Shown piece after piece: positions 1-9,526 of a stretch of DNA of 64,000 nt. Positions within the stretch are counted from its first letter, which is position 1. The number at the start of each line of letters is the position of its first letter. The stretch spans positions 248,001 to 312,000 of the forward strand of contig NZ_VIJZ01000005.1 in NCBI RefSeq assembly GCF_006874425.1, written 5' to 3'. A program made the translations under genes and the position numbers. The notes under the pieces were generated by a model. It was not told the DNA's origin and searched no databases. It was given only the letters and a program-made list of their open reading frames with translations. Source of the stretch: Paenibacillus ottowii. Its GTDB lineage: Bacteria; Bacillota; Bacilli; Paenibacillales; Paenibacillaceae.

Positions 1-1814
1 ACATTGTCGCCTCCAAACCACTGACCTCGATTGGCGTGGCGGCGCAAAAATCCCAGATCCAGCAGGAAATCAGAACCCTTCACCGTTCCGGCTATACAGA
101 TTTGGGACTCGGACTGCGCAAAGGCTCGGAACTGCTAGCCGCAGGAGCATCCCAAGGGCGTCAGCCTTTTATAATCTTATTATCAGATGGAGAAACTGAT
201 TTTGGTGCCTCTTCTGGTGCTCGTTCCAAAGGTGACTCCAATAACGATGTATCCTCTGTCATCAAATCTGCACAGACCAAGGGATACCCGGTGTATACGA
301 TTGGTCTGAACCATGACGGCACGGTGAACCGACAAGAACTCGAACGGATCGCTTCTCAGACGGGAGGAGCTTCTTTTATTACAAGCAGCGCCGAGGATCT
401 GCCGGAAATTCTGAACCGGATTTTTGCCAGTCAAATTCGCTCCAAGCTCGTTCCCGTTGCTGCAATTACGACTACTGGCGAGATGCAAGAGCTAACGGTG
501 ACTCTACCGGATTCTAGTATGGAGGAAGCCAACCTGGTGCTTTTGTCGGAGCATCCCCTTCTGGAAACCCAGCTCTACTCCAATTCAGAAAATGTCCGCA
601 GGTACAAGTCGAGCCGATATGCGATTTTGAAAATTGAGCATCCACAGGCAGGTAAGGTGAAGCTGAAATTGCGGGGCATTCGCGGGGATCTAGTTAAAAT
701 CAATTTACTTGGCAGCTATCGCCTGGAAGCTGAAGCTACTATGGGGGGAGCGCAAGCAACAGCAACTCATGGCGACAAGCCTATACCATTGCTGAAAGGA
801 CAAGCGACACCATTTCAAGCTCAGCTCCTGTTACCGGATGGGCAAAAGCTTACAGATGAAGCTGTTTATACATCTCTCCAAGCCCATCTTATAGTTACCC
901 CTGTAAAGGGAGGTACAGCTAAAAAGGTGCCTATGACCTATAAGTCAGGAGCCTTTCATACCGAATATGCGTTCCCACAAACCGGTGATTATACATGGCA
1001 GCTATCCCTAGATAGTCCGCAGTGGTACCGTAAGGGAACAGTACATAAGGTTCATGCCATCAATGCAGCACCCCAGGCCTTAAAAGACCTGTCGATTCGC
1101 CTGGTAAAAGAAGACGGTGATTCCCGTCGAAGCTTATCGGATTTTATTGTTGATCCCAATCACGACAAGCTGAGCTATAAACTCGATTCAGAAGCCTCCG
1201 GGGATGCGATTCATGCTGAGATTAACGGTAATGACCTGCTGCTATCCGAGCTTCACACTGGTGACACGAAGCTAAAGATCACCGCTACAGACCCGGAAGG
1301 AGCGTCCAGCAGCGCTATACTGACCGTATCTGTCCAATCGCGGTATACAGCCATTAAATGGACGATAGCTATCAGTATTGTGATCGCCGCTCTTCTGTAT
1401 TGGTACTTGCGTCCGAAGCCGCAGTTTGCCGGAAGAATCGAAGGATATTTTCTCGCTACAGCAAGTGGACAGGAGATTCCGGTAAAATCTTGGCCGCTCA
1501 CCTCCTTTCCGGGCCGTAAGGTCAGCTTGCAGGAGTTGTTCCGTACCCTTGACGTTCACGAACCCTTGCCAGAAGCGGAACGTATCCTGTTCTCCGCAGG
1601 TAAGAAAGGGACTCTGATCGTGAAGCATGATACACGCTGCGCCCTGCAGCATGGAAAAGTCAGATTGACCCGCAACAAAAAAGCGGTCATGGCGTATGGT
1701 GATAAGCTGTACATCACGTTTGAGGACGGTGTCACTGAAATTGAGCTGCGCTACAAAGCGATTAAGCCGAATACTTCAGTCTACACCGACCATATTCAAG
1801 CTCCGACAGGATAA
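1..1814 (+). CDS. VWA-domain membrane protein, 5' end outside window
   Basis: The reading frame is open from the first bases of the window, so the true start lies upstream; a GTG at base 36 is not needed as a start. The visible part begins inside a von Willebrand factor A domain (LLSDGETDF near base 180, part of the MIDAS-bearing fold). It continues through a beta-rich region with a cadherin/Ig-like stretch around bases 1090-1320. One transmembrane helix follows (bases about 1350-1410), then a cytoplasmic tail of roughly 130 residues that looks all-beta and may be FHA-like, although I cannot prove that. The topology suggests a VWA ectodomain anchored in the membrane with an inward sensing or phosphopeptide-binding tail. 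It converges on a Ser/Thr kinase gene and shares a terminator with it, so the two may belong to one phospho-signalling locus. Function is otherwise unknown. Confidence 0.85.
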   Translation, partial: IVASKPLTSIGVAAQKSQIQQEIRTLHRSGYTDLGLGLRKGSELLAAGASQGRQPFIILLSDGETDFGASSGARSKGDSNNDVSSVIKSAQTKGYPVYTIGLNHDGTVNRQELERIASQTGGASFITSSAEDLPEILNRIFASQIRSKLVPVAAITTTGEMQELTVTLPDSSMEEANLVLLSEHPLLETQLYSNSENVRRYKSSRYAILKIEHPQAGKVKLKLRGIRGDLVKINLLGSYRLEAEATMGGAQATATHGDKPIPLLKGQATPFQAQLLLPDGQKLTDEAVYTSLQAHLIVTPVKGGTAKKVPMTYKSGAFHTEYAFPQTGDYTWQLSLDSPQWYRKGTVHKVHAINAAPQALKDLSIRLVKEDGDSRRSLSDFIVDPNHDKLSYKLDSEASGDAIHAEINGNDLLLSELHTGDTKLKITATDPEGASSSAILTVSVQSRYTAIKWTIAISIVIAALLYWYLRPKPQFAGRIEGYFLATASGQEIPVKSWPLTSFPGRKVSLQELFRTLDVHEPLPEAERILFSAGKKGTLIVKHDTRCALQHGKVRLTRNKKAVMAYGDKLYITFEDGVTEIELRYKAIKPNTSVYTDHIQAPTG

Positions 1815-1823
1815 CGTCCATCC

Positions 1824-1890
1824 GAAAAAAAGAGAAGCACCGTCTCTTACGATTAACGAACCGTAAGAGGTGGGCGCTTCCCTTTTTTTA
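1824..1890. terminator. Bidirectional intrinsic terminator between VWA gene and kinase
   Basis: The arms CTCTTACG (1844-1851) and CGTAAGAG (1862-1869) pair perfectly, and outer pairing GAAGC/GCTTC extends the stem. An A-run at 1825-1831 and a T-run at 1882-1889 flank the hairpin, so it can end transcription of both convergent genes. Confidence 0.85.
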
Positions 1891-2764
1891 TCCAATATTC
1901 CGCACGTAGGGCGGCTTTAAACCATCGAAGTGAGCGGCAACGCTTGGTAGCCTGTACTTCCAGACCGCGCCGAATGACATACGGCAGTAATGAAATTCCT
2001 GCATTTTCGATCCGAATCCGTTCGGTCCGGTCTGCAAATAATCTGCCAGGCACATCCGGTGGCGGCGATCCTTTTTGGCAATAATACAGCGTGGCGGCCA
2101 AGCTATAAATATCCGACACCGGTCCCTGCCGTGAACGGTTAGAGTAAAATTCCAGTGGAGAATAGCCTGCCGTGGTGAAGATTGGATGCTCCTTGCCTTC
2201 AAAATGTACAGCAGAGCCAAAATCAATCAGCTTGATGTTGCCATTGTCCCCAATCATAATATTGCCTGGCTTAATATCCCGATGAATAATTCCTTTGCTG
2301 TGAATATACTCCAGGGCATCGATTAAAGGCAGCAGCGTTTGGTATAAAAAAACAGGATCAGACGTAGGCACCGCCTCTTCTTTCATCATTCGGTCCAGCG
2401 TCTTGCCTGCACAGTATTCCATGACCAGATAGGCAGTTCCATTTTCCTCAAAATGATCTATGTAACCGACAACCCCCGGGTGATTTAATTCCTTTAACAT
2501 CTGCCCTTCACGCAAAAAATAATGCATAAACTCCACATATTTGGATTGCATCGAAGCGCTGCAAGTGACCGTTTTTCGATCCAGCCCCCGCAAAGCCAGC
2601 GCATTCGGAAAAAATTCCTTTACAATGACCTTTTCTCGATTATCCAACAGCCTTGCCGTATACACGATGGCCAGCTCACTGCGGGACAAGGCGCTTCGAA
2701 TTTGATATGTATTTCGCAGCTTCGTATTGCGGGCAAGCAGATTCCCGCTTGTATCCACGATCAT
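1853..2764 (-). CDS. Hanks-type serine/threonine protein kinase with degenerate P-loop
   Basis: A 303-residue cytosolic protein kinase with no transmembrane helix or PASTA repeats. Visible catalytic elements are the ATP lysine in VKEFFP (K49), the HRDIKPGN catalytic loop (161-168), DFG (181-183) and a SPLEFY segment in place of the usual APE. The KEFFP pattern is typical of the kinase subgroup found with FHA, PP2C and VWA genes. The glycine-rich loop that normally reads GxGxxG before VY is replaced by ALSRSELAIVY, with no glycine. The start at 2764 has AGGAGG 8 nt upstream. Its convergent neighbour is the VWA membrane protein. It may phosphorylate a partner in that locus; no substrate can be inferred from sequence. 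Confidence 0.88.
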   Translation of the reverse strand: MIVDTSGNLLARNTKLRNTYQIRSALSRSELAIVYTARLLDNREKVIVKEFFPNALALRGLDRKTVTCSASMQSKYVEFMHYFLREGQMLKELNHPGVVGYIDHFEENGTAYLVMEYCAGKTLDRMMKEEAVPTSDPVFLYQTLLPLIDALEYIHSKGIIHRDIKPGNIMIGDNGNIKLIDFGSAVHFEGKEHPIFTTAGYSPLEFYSNRSRQGPVSDIYSLAATLYYCQKGSPPPDVPGRLFADRTERIRIENAGISLLPYVIRRGLEVQATKRCRSLRWFKAALRAEYWIKKGKRPPLTVR

Positions 2765-2865
2765 GACTCGTCCTCCTGTCAGGTTCTTAGCTTATGTCTT
2801 TTGTATATATCGGCTTATTACACGTCTTTTTATTATACCGTAAATTAAGTTATACGAAAAACAAA

Positions 2866-2905
2866 TAACCTGCCATAATCTCCCTTAGAGAAATGATGAC
2901 AGGCC
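2866..2905 (-). terminator. Probable weak terminator after yhjX-like gene
   Basis: An imperfect hairpin with outer CCTG/CAGG pairing, read on the minus strand, is followed by TTATTTGTTTTT. It lies about 40-75 nt beyond the transporter stop codon. The stem has several mismatches, so the call is tentative. Confidence 0.4.
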
Positions 2906-2941
2906 TTTTGGCTCTTATCTGGTCCTATTTTCTCAAATCAT

Positions 2942-4195
2942 TTAACCTAATTTTGTACCTGGCTTCATACTGCGCACACCGTTGGTATTTTTCTTCCGTT
3001 CGCTGCGCAGTTTGCCTTTACCTTGTTCGGGAGTGCGAATGGTGAGGGCAATCAGGAACGATACGACACACAGCACAGCAATCGTGGTAAAGGTCGGGAT
3101 GAATCCGCCGAGCAAGGCTGCGATACATGATCCCGCCAGCGCACCAAGACCAAAGCCCTGATACACAATCCCATAGTTTTTGCTCTGGTTCTTCAGTCCG
3201 AAGAAGTCAGCTACAATGGCAGGAAAGACTGTAATGTTGCCGCCAAAGCAAAAAGCAATTCCTGCTACACAGGCAAAGAACAAGCCAAAATTTAGCGGTA
3301 CCAGACTCAGTACTGTAACTGCAATTGCCGTTGTTAAAAGTGCACCTGCTACCACTTTCAGACGACCTACCTTATCAGATAGCGCACCCAAAATAATCCG
3401 ACCCGCCGTATTGAAAATAGCGACCATAGCGACCGCATTAGCAGCTGTGGCTACATCTAAGCCGGCCATCCGTACGCCGATATCTTTGACCACTCCAATC
3501 AAGTAGAGGCCACTCATACAAGCGGTAAAGAACATGACGAACAGCAGGTAGGCCTGCTTGGTGCGCAGCATTTCTTTAACGGTGTAGTCCCGCTGTACAG
3601 CTCCATCTTGTACCGAAGGTTTATTCAGAACTACTGCTTCTTTCACTAGGAAAGAACCACCTACAATCATGATCAACACGATGATTCCCCAATACAAAAA
3701 CGCTTGCGATACGCCAACGGACTGAATCAGCGACCCGTTAATATATTTGAATACCAGACTGCCTGTTCCGTAGGCCCCAACTGAAATACCGGAAATAAGT
3801 CCTTTTTTCTCAGGAAACCATTTAATCAAATTCGATAGTGATGTAATATATGCCGTTCCATCCGCAAAACCTACGACAATACCTGCCAAAATGTAAAGCA
3901 GGGATAACGAAGTTACCTGTGAACTGAGCATGAGCCCTGCCCCTAGCACCACACCTGCACACAAAATCAGACGACGAAGTCCCCATTTATCCTGTAGCTT
4001 GCCTGCGAATAACGTAGCAAACGCTAGGGCAAAGCTGGTAATTGAAAATGTAATAGCGACTGAACTGAGGTTCCAGCCAAAGCGGTCTACTAACGGTTGA
4101 TTAAATAAACTCCATGTATAAATGGTACCTAACCCCATCTGAACAATAATTGTTCCAAGCACGACCAGCAGGCGATTTCCGCTGTTTGATTTCAT
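2942..4195 (-). CDS. yhjX: OFA-family MFS transporter, YhjX-like (probable pyruvate-inducible)
   Basis: A 417-residue, 12-helix major facilitator of the oxalate/formate antiporter subfamily. Its sequence closely follows what I recall of E. coli YhjX, including GTIIVQMGLGTIYTWSLFN at the N-terminus, KWFPEKKGLISG after helix 4, FFTACMSGLYLIGVVKDI in the middle and NYGIVYQGFGLG near helix 11. YhjX is the target of the YpdA/YpdB two-component system and is induced by pyruvate. Here the gene lies directly downstream of ypdA-ypdB homologues on the same strand, separated by 135 bp that carry a matching operator. A lysine-rich tail of about 30 residues extends beyond E. coli YhjX. The start at 4195 has GAGGAG upstream. 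The transported substrate is not established from sequence. Confidence 0.9.
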   Translation of the reverse strand: MKSNSGNRLLVVLGTIIVQMGLGTIYTWSLFNQPLVDRFGWNLSSVAITFSITSFALAFATLFAGKLQDKWGLRRLILCAGVVLGAGLMLSSQVTSLSLLYILAGIVVGFADGTAYITSLSNLIKWFPEKKGLISGISVGAYGTGSLVFKYINGSLIQSVGVSQAFLYWGIIVLIMIVGGSFLVKEAVVLNKPSVQDGAVQRDYTVKEMLRTKQAYLLFVMFFTACMSGLYLIGVVKDIGVRMAGLDVATAANAVAMVAIFNTAGRIILGALSDKVGRLKVVAGALLTTAIAVTVLSLVPLNFGLFFACVAGIAFCFGGNITVFPAIVADFFGLKNQSKNYGIVYQGFGLGALAGSCIAALLGGFIPTFTTIAVLCVVSFLIALTIRTPEQGKGKLRSERKKNTNGVRSMKPGTKLG

Positions 4196-4260
4196 TATAA
4201 TCTCCTCTTTTCATTCCGGCTCTACAGCATCAATTATCATGGATTCTCTCTACACGGGTT

Positions 4261-4289
4261 ATTATAACCCTGCATGTCAGCCAGAAATC
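4261..4289 (-). promoter_or_regulatory. Candidate sigma-A promoter of yhjX-like gene, weak -35
   Basis: On the minus strand TATAAT (4261-4266) is preceded by a 17-nt spacer and a poor -35, GATTTC (4284-4289). The downstream LytTR-type repeat lies about 7 bp upstream of that -35, the usual arrangement for an activator-dependent promoter. Confidence 0.55.
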
Positions 4290-4295
4290 ATTTGA

Positions 4296-4328
4296 GGAAT
4301 GAAATGCACCTATTGCGGAATGAAATGC
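4296..4328 (-). promoter_or_regulatory. YpdB-type (LytTR) direct-repeat operator
   Basis: Two identical 12-bp repeats, GGAATGAAATGC on the plus strand, start at 4296 and 4317, exactly 21 bp apart (two helical turns). Read on the minus strand they give GCATTTCAT repeats with an 11-nt spacer. The E. coli YpdB site upstream of yhjX is described as GGCATTTCAT-N11-GGCATTTCAT. The distal copy here is GGCATTTCAT and the proximal copy TGCATTTCAT. The site lies between the ypdB-like stop codon and the transporter gene. Confidence 0.8.
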
Positions 4329-4330
4329 CT

Positions 4331-5095
4331 TTAAAGTCGCATAATTTGCCGAAATTCCTTGGCCTTACTACGGCTTACCGGAATTTCAGCTTCTAGTCCA
4401 CGCAAGCGCAGGAGGTACGTATGATTGAACCAAGGTACAATTTCACGGATCTGCGACAGATTCACCGTGTAAGATCGGTGACAGCGAAAAAAATCCTGCT
4501 GCGGCAGCCGGGCATGAAATTCCGAAATGCTCATCGGCATCGTATATTCTTCGTGCCTTGTAAAGACACGAGTTACCTTTTCCTGCGCACACGCATAGTA
4601 AATATCGTTCGCATCCGTTACGATAATTTTGTCATTTTTCAGCAAATTAATACGTCCCGGAGCAACAACGGTGTTGGTTTCAGCCACGCGAGTTTGCCCA
4701 GCCTGGACAGGCTCCTGTATTTGAGCGTTCCGCTGTTCATAAGCATTTTCCAGCTTACGTAACATCGATGCGATCCGTTTTTCATCATAGGGTTTGAGAA
4801 TATAGTCAAATGCCTCCAGTTCAAAGGCCTGCGCCGCATGTTCTTTATAGGCAGTCGTAAAAATAATATAGGGCTTTTTGACAAATTTGCTAATGTTCTG
4901 CGCCAACAGCATCCCGTCCAACGAAGGAATGTTAATGTCCAGGAAGATCGCGTCCGTCTCCTGATCTTGCAGAAACCGGAACACATCCAATCCATCCTCA
5001 AAACTGTCGGTCACCTCAATGCTGCTATGCGTCTGAATAAGATACTCCAGCTCTTCACGCGCCGGAAGCTCGTCTTCCACAATTATGGCCTTCAT
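4331..5095 (-). CDS. ypdB: LytTR-family response regulator, YpdB-like
   Basis: A 254-residue response regulator. The receiver domain (about 1-118) has the acidic pocket E7/D8, phospho-acceptor D53 in [11 protein letters not shown] and conserved K101 in ILKPYDE. The C-terminal LytTR DNA-binding domain (about 150-250) contains [13 protein letters not shown] and [14 protein letters not shown]. Both match E. coli YpdB closely in order and wording. The start codon overlaps the kinase stop by 4 nt (ATGA), which implies translational coupling. In E. coli YpdB activates yhjX in response to extracellular pyruvate; the adjacent YhjX-like gene and the direct-repeat operator between them point to the same circuit. 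A B. subtilis LytT-like role (pftAB) is the main alternative. Confidence 0.92.
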   Translation of the reverse strand: MKAIIVEDELPAREELEYLIQTHSSIEVTDSFEDGLDVFRFLQDQETDAIFLDINIPSLDGMLLAQNISKFVKKPYIIFTTAYKEHAAQAFELEAFDYILKPYDEKRIASMLRKLENAYEQRNAQIQEPVQAGQTRVAETNTVVAPGRINLLKNDKIIVTDANDIYYACAQEKVTRVFTRHEEYTMPMSISEFHARLPQQDFFRCHRSYTVNLSQIREIVPWFNHTYLLRLRGLEAEIPVSRSKAKEFRQIMRL

Positions 5096-6753
5096 GACTT
5101 CTCCTTTGGTATGTCAAAATAAACTTCGGTGCCCGGATCATGTTTAAGAATAATAACTCCTTCACCATACATCAGCTTGAGTCTTCTGTGCACATTGTAC
5201 AAGCCGATCTGTTTAGCCGGAACCTGATCATGATAAAGGTTATCCACCACATCGTCCCGTATACCCACCCCGGTATCAGCTACAGAAATACGCACTTTTT
5301 CGCCACGGTCCTTTACAGAAATGGTTACTGTACCTGGCCCCTTTTTCTTGAGAATTCCATGGTTAATCGCATTTTCAACCAAGGGCTGGATGATTAGGCT
5401 TGGAATACGCACGGAAACCTCATCCATTACATACTCCACCTGAAGCCGATTACCGAAGCGGGCTTTTTCAATTTCCACGTAATCGGATACCTGCTGAAGC
5501 TCCTTATGGATTTCGATCAAGTCATCATTCAACTCCAAATTATATCGCAGATAGCCTGACAAATTAATAATCAGTTCGCGCGCTTTATCTGGCTTAGTGC
5601 GTGTCGTCGAGGCAATAGCATTTAACGCGTTGAATAGAAAATGAGGATTGATCTTAGTCTGGAGTGCCTTTAGCTCGGCCTTATTTGCCGCTTCCTTAAT
5701 TTGCTCCACACGCGACACTTCCATTAACGTAGATATGATTTGAGACAAGCCAATCGCCATCGTCTGCAACGGATACGTGATTTTATAAGCTTTTCGGTAG
5801 TAAATCTTCAGGGTCCCGGTCACTTCTCCCCGCTCCTCTAAAGGGATAATGAGCAGAGACTGGATTTGGGGCGTTTTATCGTCAGCAATATGGTTACGGA
5901 TCGTGATTTTACCGCTGCGGATCGTCGCTTTAGTCACATCGCTAATGATTTCATCCCCAATATGATAGCGTTCTTCGCCAAAACCGACATAAGCCAGCAC
6001 GTCTCGGGTATCCGTAATCGCCACCGCGTCAGCCTTGATGTCTTCTTTTATAATCGAGCAAATCGTATGCAAGGATTCCGCATTAATTGAACGAAAATAA
6101 GGCAGCGTCTTGTTGGCAATATCCAATGCCAGCTTGGCCTGTCTGGCTGCGATATTCTCCTTTTCCCCCTCCACACTCTGGATCAACAGAACAATTAAGC
6201 CAATACTGACTTCTCCGATAATCATCGGTAAACCGATCTTGGCCACAATGTCCACTCCAAGGCTATGGGGTTGTGCCATCACCAGAATGAGCAGCATCGT
6301 CAACGCTTCGCAGACCATACCTGCGGCGATACCGACCAGCCATCTCTTAGAACGATTGACCCGGCGACCGATATATCCTGACACCACGCCTGCCAGAATA
6401 CTTGTAATCAGACACGGAATCGAGGTGATTCCCCCGATATCTATCAGATAACGGTGAATCCCCGATACAATACCTGTAATGATCCCAACCCAGGGTCCAA
6501 ACAAAATACCGCCCGCCATAATTGCGATGATGCGAACGTTAACCAGCGAACCTTCGACTTCAATCCCGGTGTAGGTGCCAAACAATGCAAACATGCAAAA
6601 AATCAATGTTAGGATCGTCAGCTCCGCTGGTGAATGACTGTTCTTCTGCAAGGTTTCCTTAAATCGGGGGATACGTGTAATAAAAAACAAACAAATCAGC
6701 AACAATGCTGCGCGTTCAAATAGCTGCATCAGCATTTCCAACAAGGCGTTCAC
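5092..6753 (-). CDS. ypdA: LytS-type sensor histidine kinase, YpdA-like
   Basis: A 553-residue membrane sensor kinase. The N-terminal half is a 5TM-5TMR_LYT module with the hallmark stretches [16 protein letters not shown] and GPWVGIITG; a GAF-like domain follows, then a HisKA_7TM/HATPase unit with H371 in [11 protein letters not shown] and the N-box [10 protein letters not shown] (N461). The similarity to E. coli YpdA is strong along the whole length, including the linker [18 protein letters not shown] place the start at GTG 6753 because GGGAGG sits 7 nt upstream and this gives the family's usual N-terminus; an upstream start at 6807 would overlap the preceding carboxypeptidase gene. YpdA is described as a high-threshold pyruvate sensor. 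It forms one operon with the response regulator. Confidence 0.92.
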   Translation of the reverse strand: MNALLEMLMQLFERAALLLICLFFITRIPRFKETLQKNSHSPAELTILTLIFCMFALFGTYTGIEVEGSLVNVRIIAIMAGGILFGPWVGIITGIVSGIHRYLIDIGGITSIPCLITSILAGVVSGYIGRRVNRSKRWLVGIAAGMVCEALTMLLILVMAQPHSLGVDIVAKIGLPMIIGEVSIGLIVLLIQSVEGEKENIAARQAKLALDIANKTLPYFRSINAESLHTICSIIKEDIKADAVAITDTRDVLAYVGFGEERYHIGDEIISDVTKATIRSGKITIRNHIADDKTPQIQSLLIIPLEERGEVTGTLKIYYRKAYKITYPLQTMAIGLSQIISTLMEVSRVEQIKEAANKAELKALQTKINPHFLFNALNAIASTTRTKPDKARELIINLSGYLRYNLELNDDLIEIHKELQQVSDYVEIEKARFGNRLQVEYVMDEVSVRIPSLIIQPLVENAINHGILKKKGPGTVTISVKDRGEKVRISVADTGVGIRDDVVDNLYHDQVPAKQIGLYNVHRRLKLMYGEGVIILKHDPGTEVYFDIPKEKS

Positions 6754-6790
6754 ATGCGTTCCTCCCAAATCAAAACAGATATGCCTACCA

Positions 6791-7777
6791 CTACTCACAT
6801 ATTTCAATACTCACCCTGTCACTATAAGCCCGAATAATCGCCTTCCCGCCAATCGGGTATGTAAACTGCGGCGTGGTGTGGCCAAAATCGGCATCTGCAA
6901 TCACAGGAATAGAGGCCAATTCTCTTTTTGAACTAATGATTTGCCTCAGCAACTCCTCTGTCATATGCGACGCCTTCTGAAACCTACCTATGATAATCCC
7001 CTTGACCTGATCAAATTCAGGCTGGTGCAACAATGATTGCAAATCCCGGTCAAATGTAGCGGGTGAGCTTTCGTAATCATCCTCAACAAATAGAATGGTT
7101 CCTTTTAGACTAGGCATGTACGGGGTTCCCTGTAACAAATTCAGAGTACACAAGTTTCCCCCCACAATCGTACCCTCTGCTTCTCCTTCATGAATCGCAT
7201 ATGGACCCGCATTGCGGTGAAAGCTTCTTCTATCCTGATCCAGATACCAAGTATCGTCACTCCACTCTGGCGAAGATTGGATTTGAATGCTACCCTCCCC
7301 CAACATTAACCGTTGAAAATAAGTCGTTGTATAGTCATTTCCTCGCAACATAGCGAACGTCAAAAAGTGAGGTCCTGCATATGTGATAATCCCCGTTTTA
7401 GCATAAATCGCATGACTTAACGCCGTTATATCCGAATAACCACATAATCGTTTAGGATGAGCGCTGATCAGCTCATAATCCAAATGGGCAAGGAGCTGAT
7501 TGGCATTATAGCCCCCAATCGAAGTCAGGATGCCCTTTACCTTTGGATCAATAAAAGCTTCATGCAAATCTGCTACTCTAGACTCGATCGAAGAAGATGC
7601 AAAGTCATCGTTTTCCAGCACATGCTGCGAAAAGCTCACTTTAAATCCAAGCCCCTCCAGCTTATTCAGGGCAATCAGACGATTTTCCTTAGAAACGATA
7701 GACAAGCTTCTGGACGGTGAAAGAATGCGTATCTCGTCTCCAGCTTTTAATTTAGGTGCTTGCTTCCCCATGATCAT
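6791..7777 (-). CDS. S66 family LD-carboxypeptidase (MccF/LdcA-like)
   Basis: A serine peptidase of about 328 residues from family S66, which trims L,D-peptide bonds in murein tripeptide/tetrapeptides or inactivates microcin C-like compounds. The nucleophile elbow GYSDIT (Ser about 117), the glutamate in LFVEDDYES (about 234) and the histidine in DFGHTTPQ (about 302) form the catalytic triad, counted from the first ATG at 7783. Three closely spaced ATG codons are possible (7783, 7777, 7771). The one at 7777 has the GGGGGG motif 7 nt upstream and is preferred. No signal peptide is visible, so it acts in the cytosol. It lies 46 nt downstream of a chemoreceptor gene and 37 nt upstream of ypdA, so the genes may be co-transcribed. 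Confidence 0.85.
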   Translation of the reverse strand: MIMGKQAPKLKAGDEIRILSPSRSLSIVSKENRLIALNKLEGLGFKVSFSQHVLENDDFASSSIESRVADLHEAFIDPKVKGILTSIGGYNANQLLAHLDYELISAHPKRLCGYSDITALSHAIYAKTGIITYAGPHFLTFAMLRGNDYTTTYFQRLMLGEGSIQIQSSPEWSDDTWYLDQDRRSFHRNAGPYAIHEGEAEGTIVGGNLCTLNLLQGTPYMPSLKGTILFVEDDYESSPATFDRDLQSLLHQPEFDQVKGIIIGRFQKASHMTEELLRQIISSKRELASIPVIADADFGHTTPQFTYPIGGKAIIRAYSDRVSIEICE

Positions 7778-7823
7778 GGTCATTCCCCCCTGTTACAAAG
7801 CGTTTAAACTGCAAACGGTTCGA

Positions 7824-9320
7824 TTATTTACTATTGCTGATTTTGGTAGGTTTGCTATTCTCATTCTGATCATGAACCAGTTCTTTCAACTGAATGATCA
7901 ATCCCTCCAGTTCACTAAATCCAGCCACCATATTGGAGGTTATATTTCGTTGCTCCTCAACTCCAGCCAATATTTGTTCTGATGCTGCACTCGCTTGTTC
8001 TGTCACACTGGAAAATTCCATCATCTCTTGAACGACCTGAGACGAGAATTGCTGCATACTATTCGTACTGGACTCTACCTCCACGGCCTGCGTCAATACT
8101 TTACTGGCATTTTGCAGGATATCCTCTAGTACAATTTCGGTCGAATGTGCAGACTCCATACTTTGCTGTAGTCTTTCCTGTCCCATATCGAATTGGCTTA
8201 CGACGGAATCCATCTGCATTCTCAGCTGGTTCAAAATACCTTCCATTGCTACCGAGGTGTTCCCAACCATTTCAGCCAAATTGCGCACTTCTCCAGCTAC
8301 AATTGCAAATCCTTTTCCATGCTCTCCCGCTCTGGCGGCCTCAATGGATGCATTCAAGGACAGCAAATTGGTTTGCTTTGAGATTTGAGTAATATCTTTA
8401 AGCATGGCAGACATATTGTCACTCTGCACTTTAAACTCATCCAATTCTTCTTTGGTACGACTCATCACCTGACCCAAATCCTTAATTTGAGACGTTAATG
8501 CAAGCAGTTGACTGCTCCCTCTGCTCCCGGCACTCTTCGTATCCTCGGAGAGCTGCTTCAACTCTCGAGAATGATCGGCAACCTCGCGTACGTGCCGGTC
8601 AGACTGAGCCAAGTTATCGGTTACCTCAGTGATATTCGAAGCTTGCATCTCTACCCCTTTGGCAACCTCCTGAAACCCGATGGCGACTTCATTCGTCACG
8701 CTACCTGTAGCATCTACTTGATTCCTGAATCGCTCTGTAAAACTATGTAATCCCGTTACCGCTTGTCTTACCTGCTCAAACAGAAATTCAATACGTTGCC
8801 TTGTGGCATCCATATTTTTATGTTGTTCTTCCGTTATCTTAAACTGCTTTTGATTTAACACCGATACCACTAGCAATAGCAACCCAATCAGCAATACAAT
8901 AATAAACTCATGCACATAACGCAAAGAACCGGTAGCTGGCAGAGTTGCAGGCGTACCGATCGTAATTTGTACAAATATATTACATAGATTTAAAGTCATA
9001 GCTGCCGAAAAATATCGGTAAGATGGGTAGAGCAGCAACAATGAACAAATAAAGATCGTAGTCACTACCTCCACGCTAGATAAGTTCACCAATATACATA
9101 TTAATGCACTATAAAATGTAATAATCCAAGGAATAAGCCGGATTCCCATCTTTTGTATATTCAAAATCATCAAAACTGCCGCGACTACAAATCCTACACC
9201 GCTAGATATCCACATCGAGGGATTAGATACTGCCGGGACGATGCTGCTCAAAGTCATAATCCAAAAAATAATGATCACCAATTTGTTTCTTTGCCACAAC
9301 AATTCATTCGTTCTGTCCAT
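7824..9320 (-). CDS. Methyl-accepting chemotaxis protein with multi-helix membrane sensor, no HAMP
   Basis: A 498-residue chemoreceptor. The first 170 residues hold about six hydrophobic helices with very short loops and no extracytoplasmic ligand domain. I see no clear HAMP domain; a coiled-coil region leads straight into the signalling domain. The hairpin tip [34 protein letters not shown] segment is intact, so coupling to CheA/CheW is expected. A membrane-embedded sensor of this kind may respond to energy state or a membrane-soluble signal. It is the first gene of a minus-strand run with the S66 peptidase and ypdAB. AAGGAG lies 13 nt upstream of the ATG, a longish spacing. Confidence 0.9.
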   Translation of the reverse strand: MDRTNELLWQRNKLVIIIFWIMTLSSIVPAVSNPSMWISSGVGFVVAAVLMILNIQKMGIRLIPWIITFYSALICILVNLSSVEVVTTIFICSLLLLYPSYRYFSAAMTLNLCNIFVQITIGTPATLPATGSLRYVHEFIIVLLIGLLLLVVSVLNQKQFKITEEQHKNMDATRQRIEFLFEQVRQAVTGLHSFTERFRNQVDATGSVTNEVAIGFQEVAKGVEMQASNITEVTDNLAQSDRHVREVADHSRELKQLSEDTKSAGSRGSSQLLALTSQIKDLGQVMSRTKEELDEFKVQSDNMSAMLKDITQISKQTNLLSLNASIEAARAGEHGKGFAIVAGEVRNLAEMVGNTSVAMEGILNQLRMQMDSVVSQFDMGQERLQQSMESAHSTEIVLEDILQNASKVLTQAVEVESSTNSMQQFSSQVVQEMMEFSSVTEQASAASEQILAGVEEQRNITSNMVAGFSELEGLIIQLKELVHDQNENSKPTKISNSK

Positions 9321-9440
9321 GATTGTGTACGCGCTCCTTAGAGAGATATATTAGGTATTCATAAAATAAATATGTAAATGCCTACTATATATATCGTCAT
9401 ATCATTACGCGTATTGAATGAATGGTCGTGCTTTCAAGAA

Positions 9441-9469
9441 AAAACCGCACCCTAACAGGGAGCGGTTTT
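9441..9469 (-). terminator. Intrinsic terminator downstream of rplY
   Basis: The arms AAAACCGC (9441-9448) and GCGGTTTT (9462-9469) plus inner CCCT/AGGG form a stable hairpin. Read on the minus strand it ends in GCGGTTTTTTC, a U-rich tail, 58 nt beyond the rplY stop codon. Confidence 0.85.
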
Positions 9470-9526
9470 GACTTATGGTTGGATCAACTTCTTAAATTAG
9501 CAGACGTTCATGTCCCCGCTGATTAT

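Noticed and set aside
6754..6807. A longer N-terminus for the YpdA-like kinase
   Set aside because: It would overlap the preceding S66 gene and lacks a ribosome site, while GTG 6753 has GGGAGG at good spacing and the usual family start.
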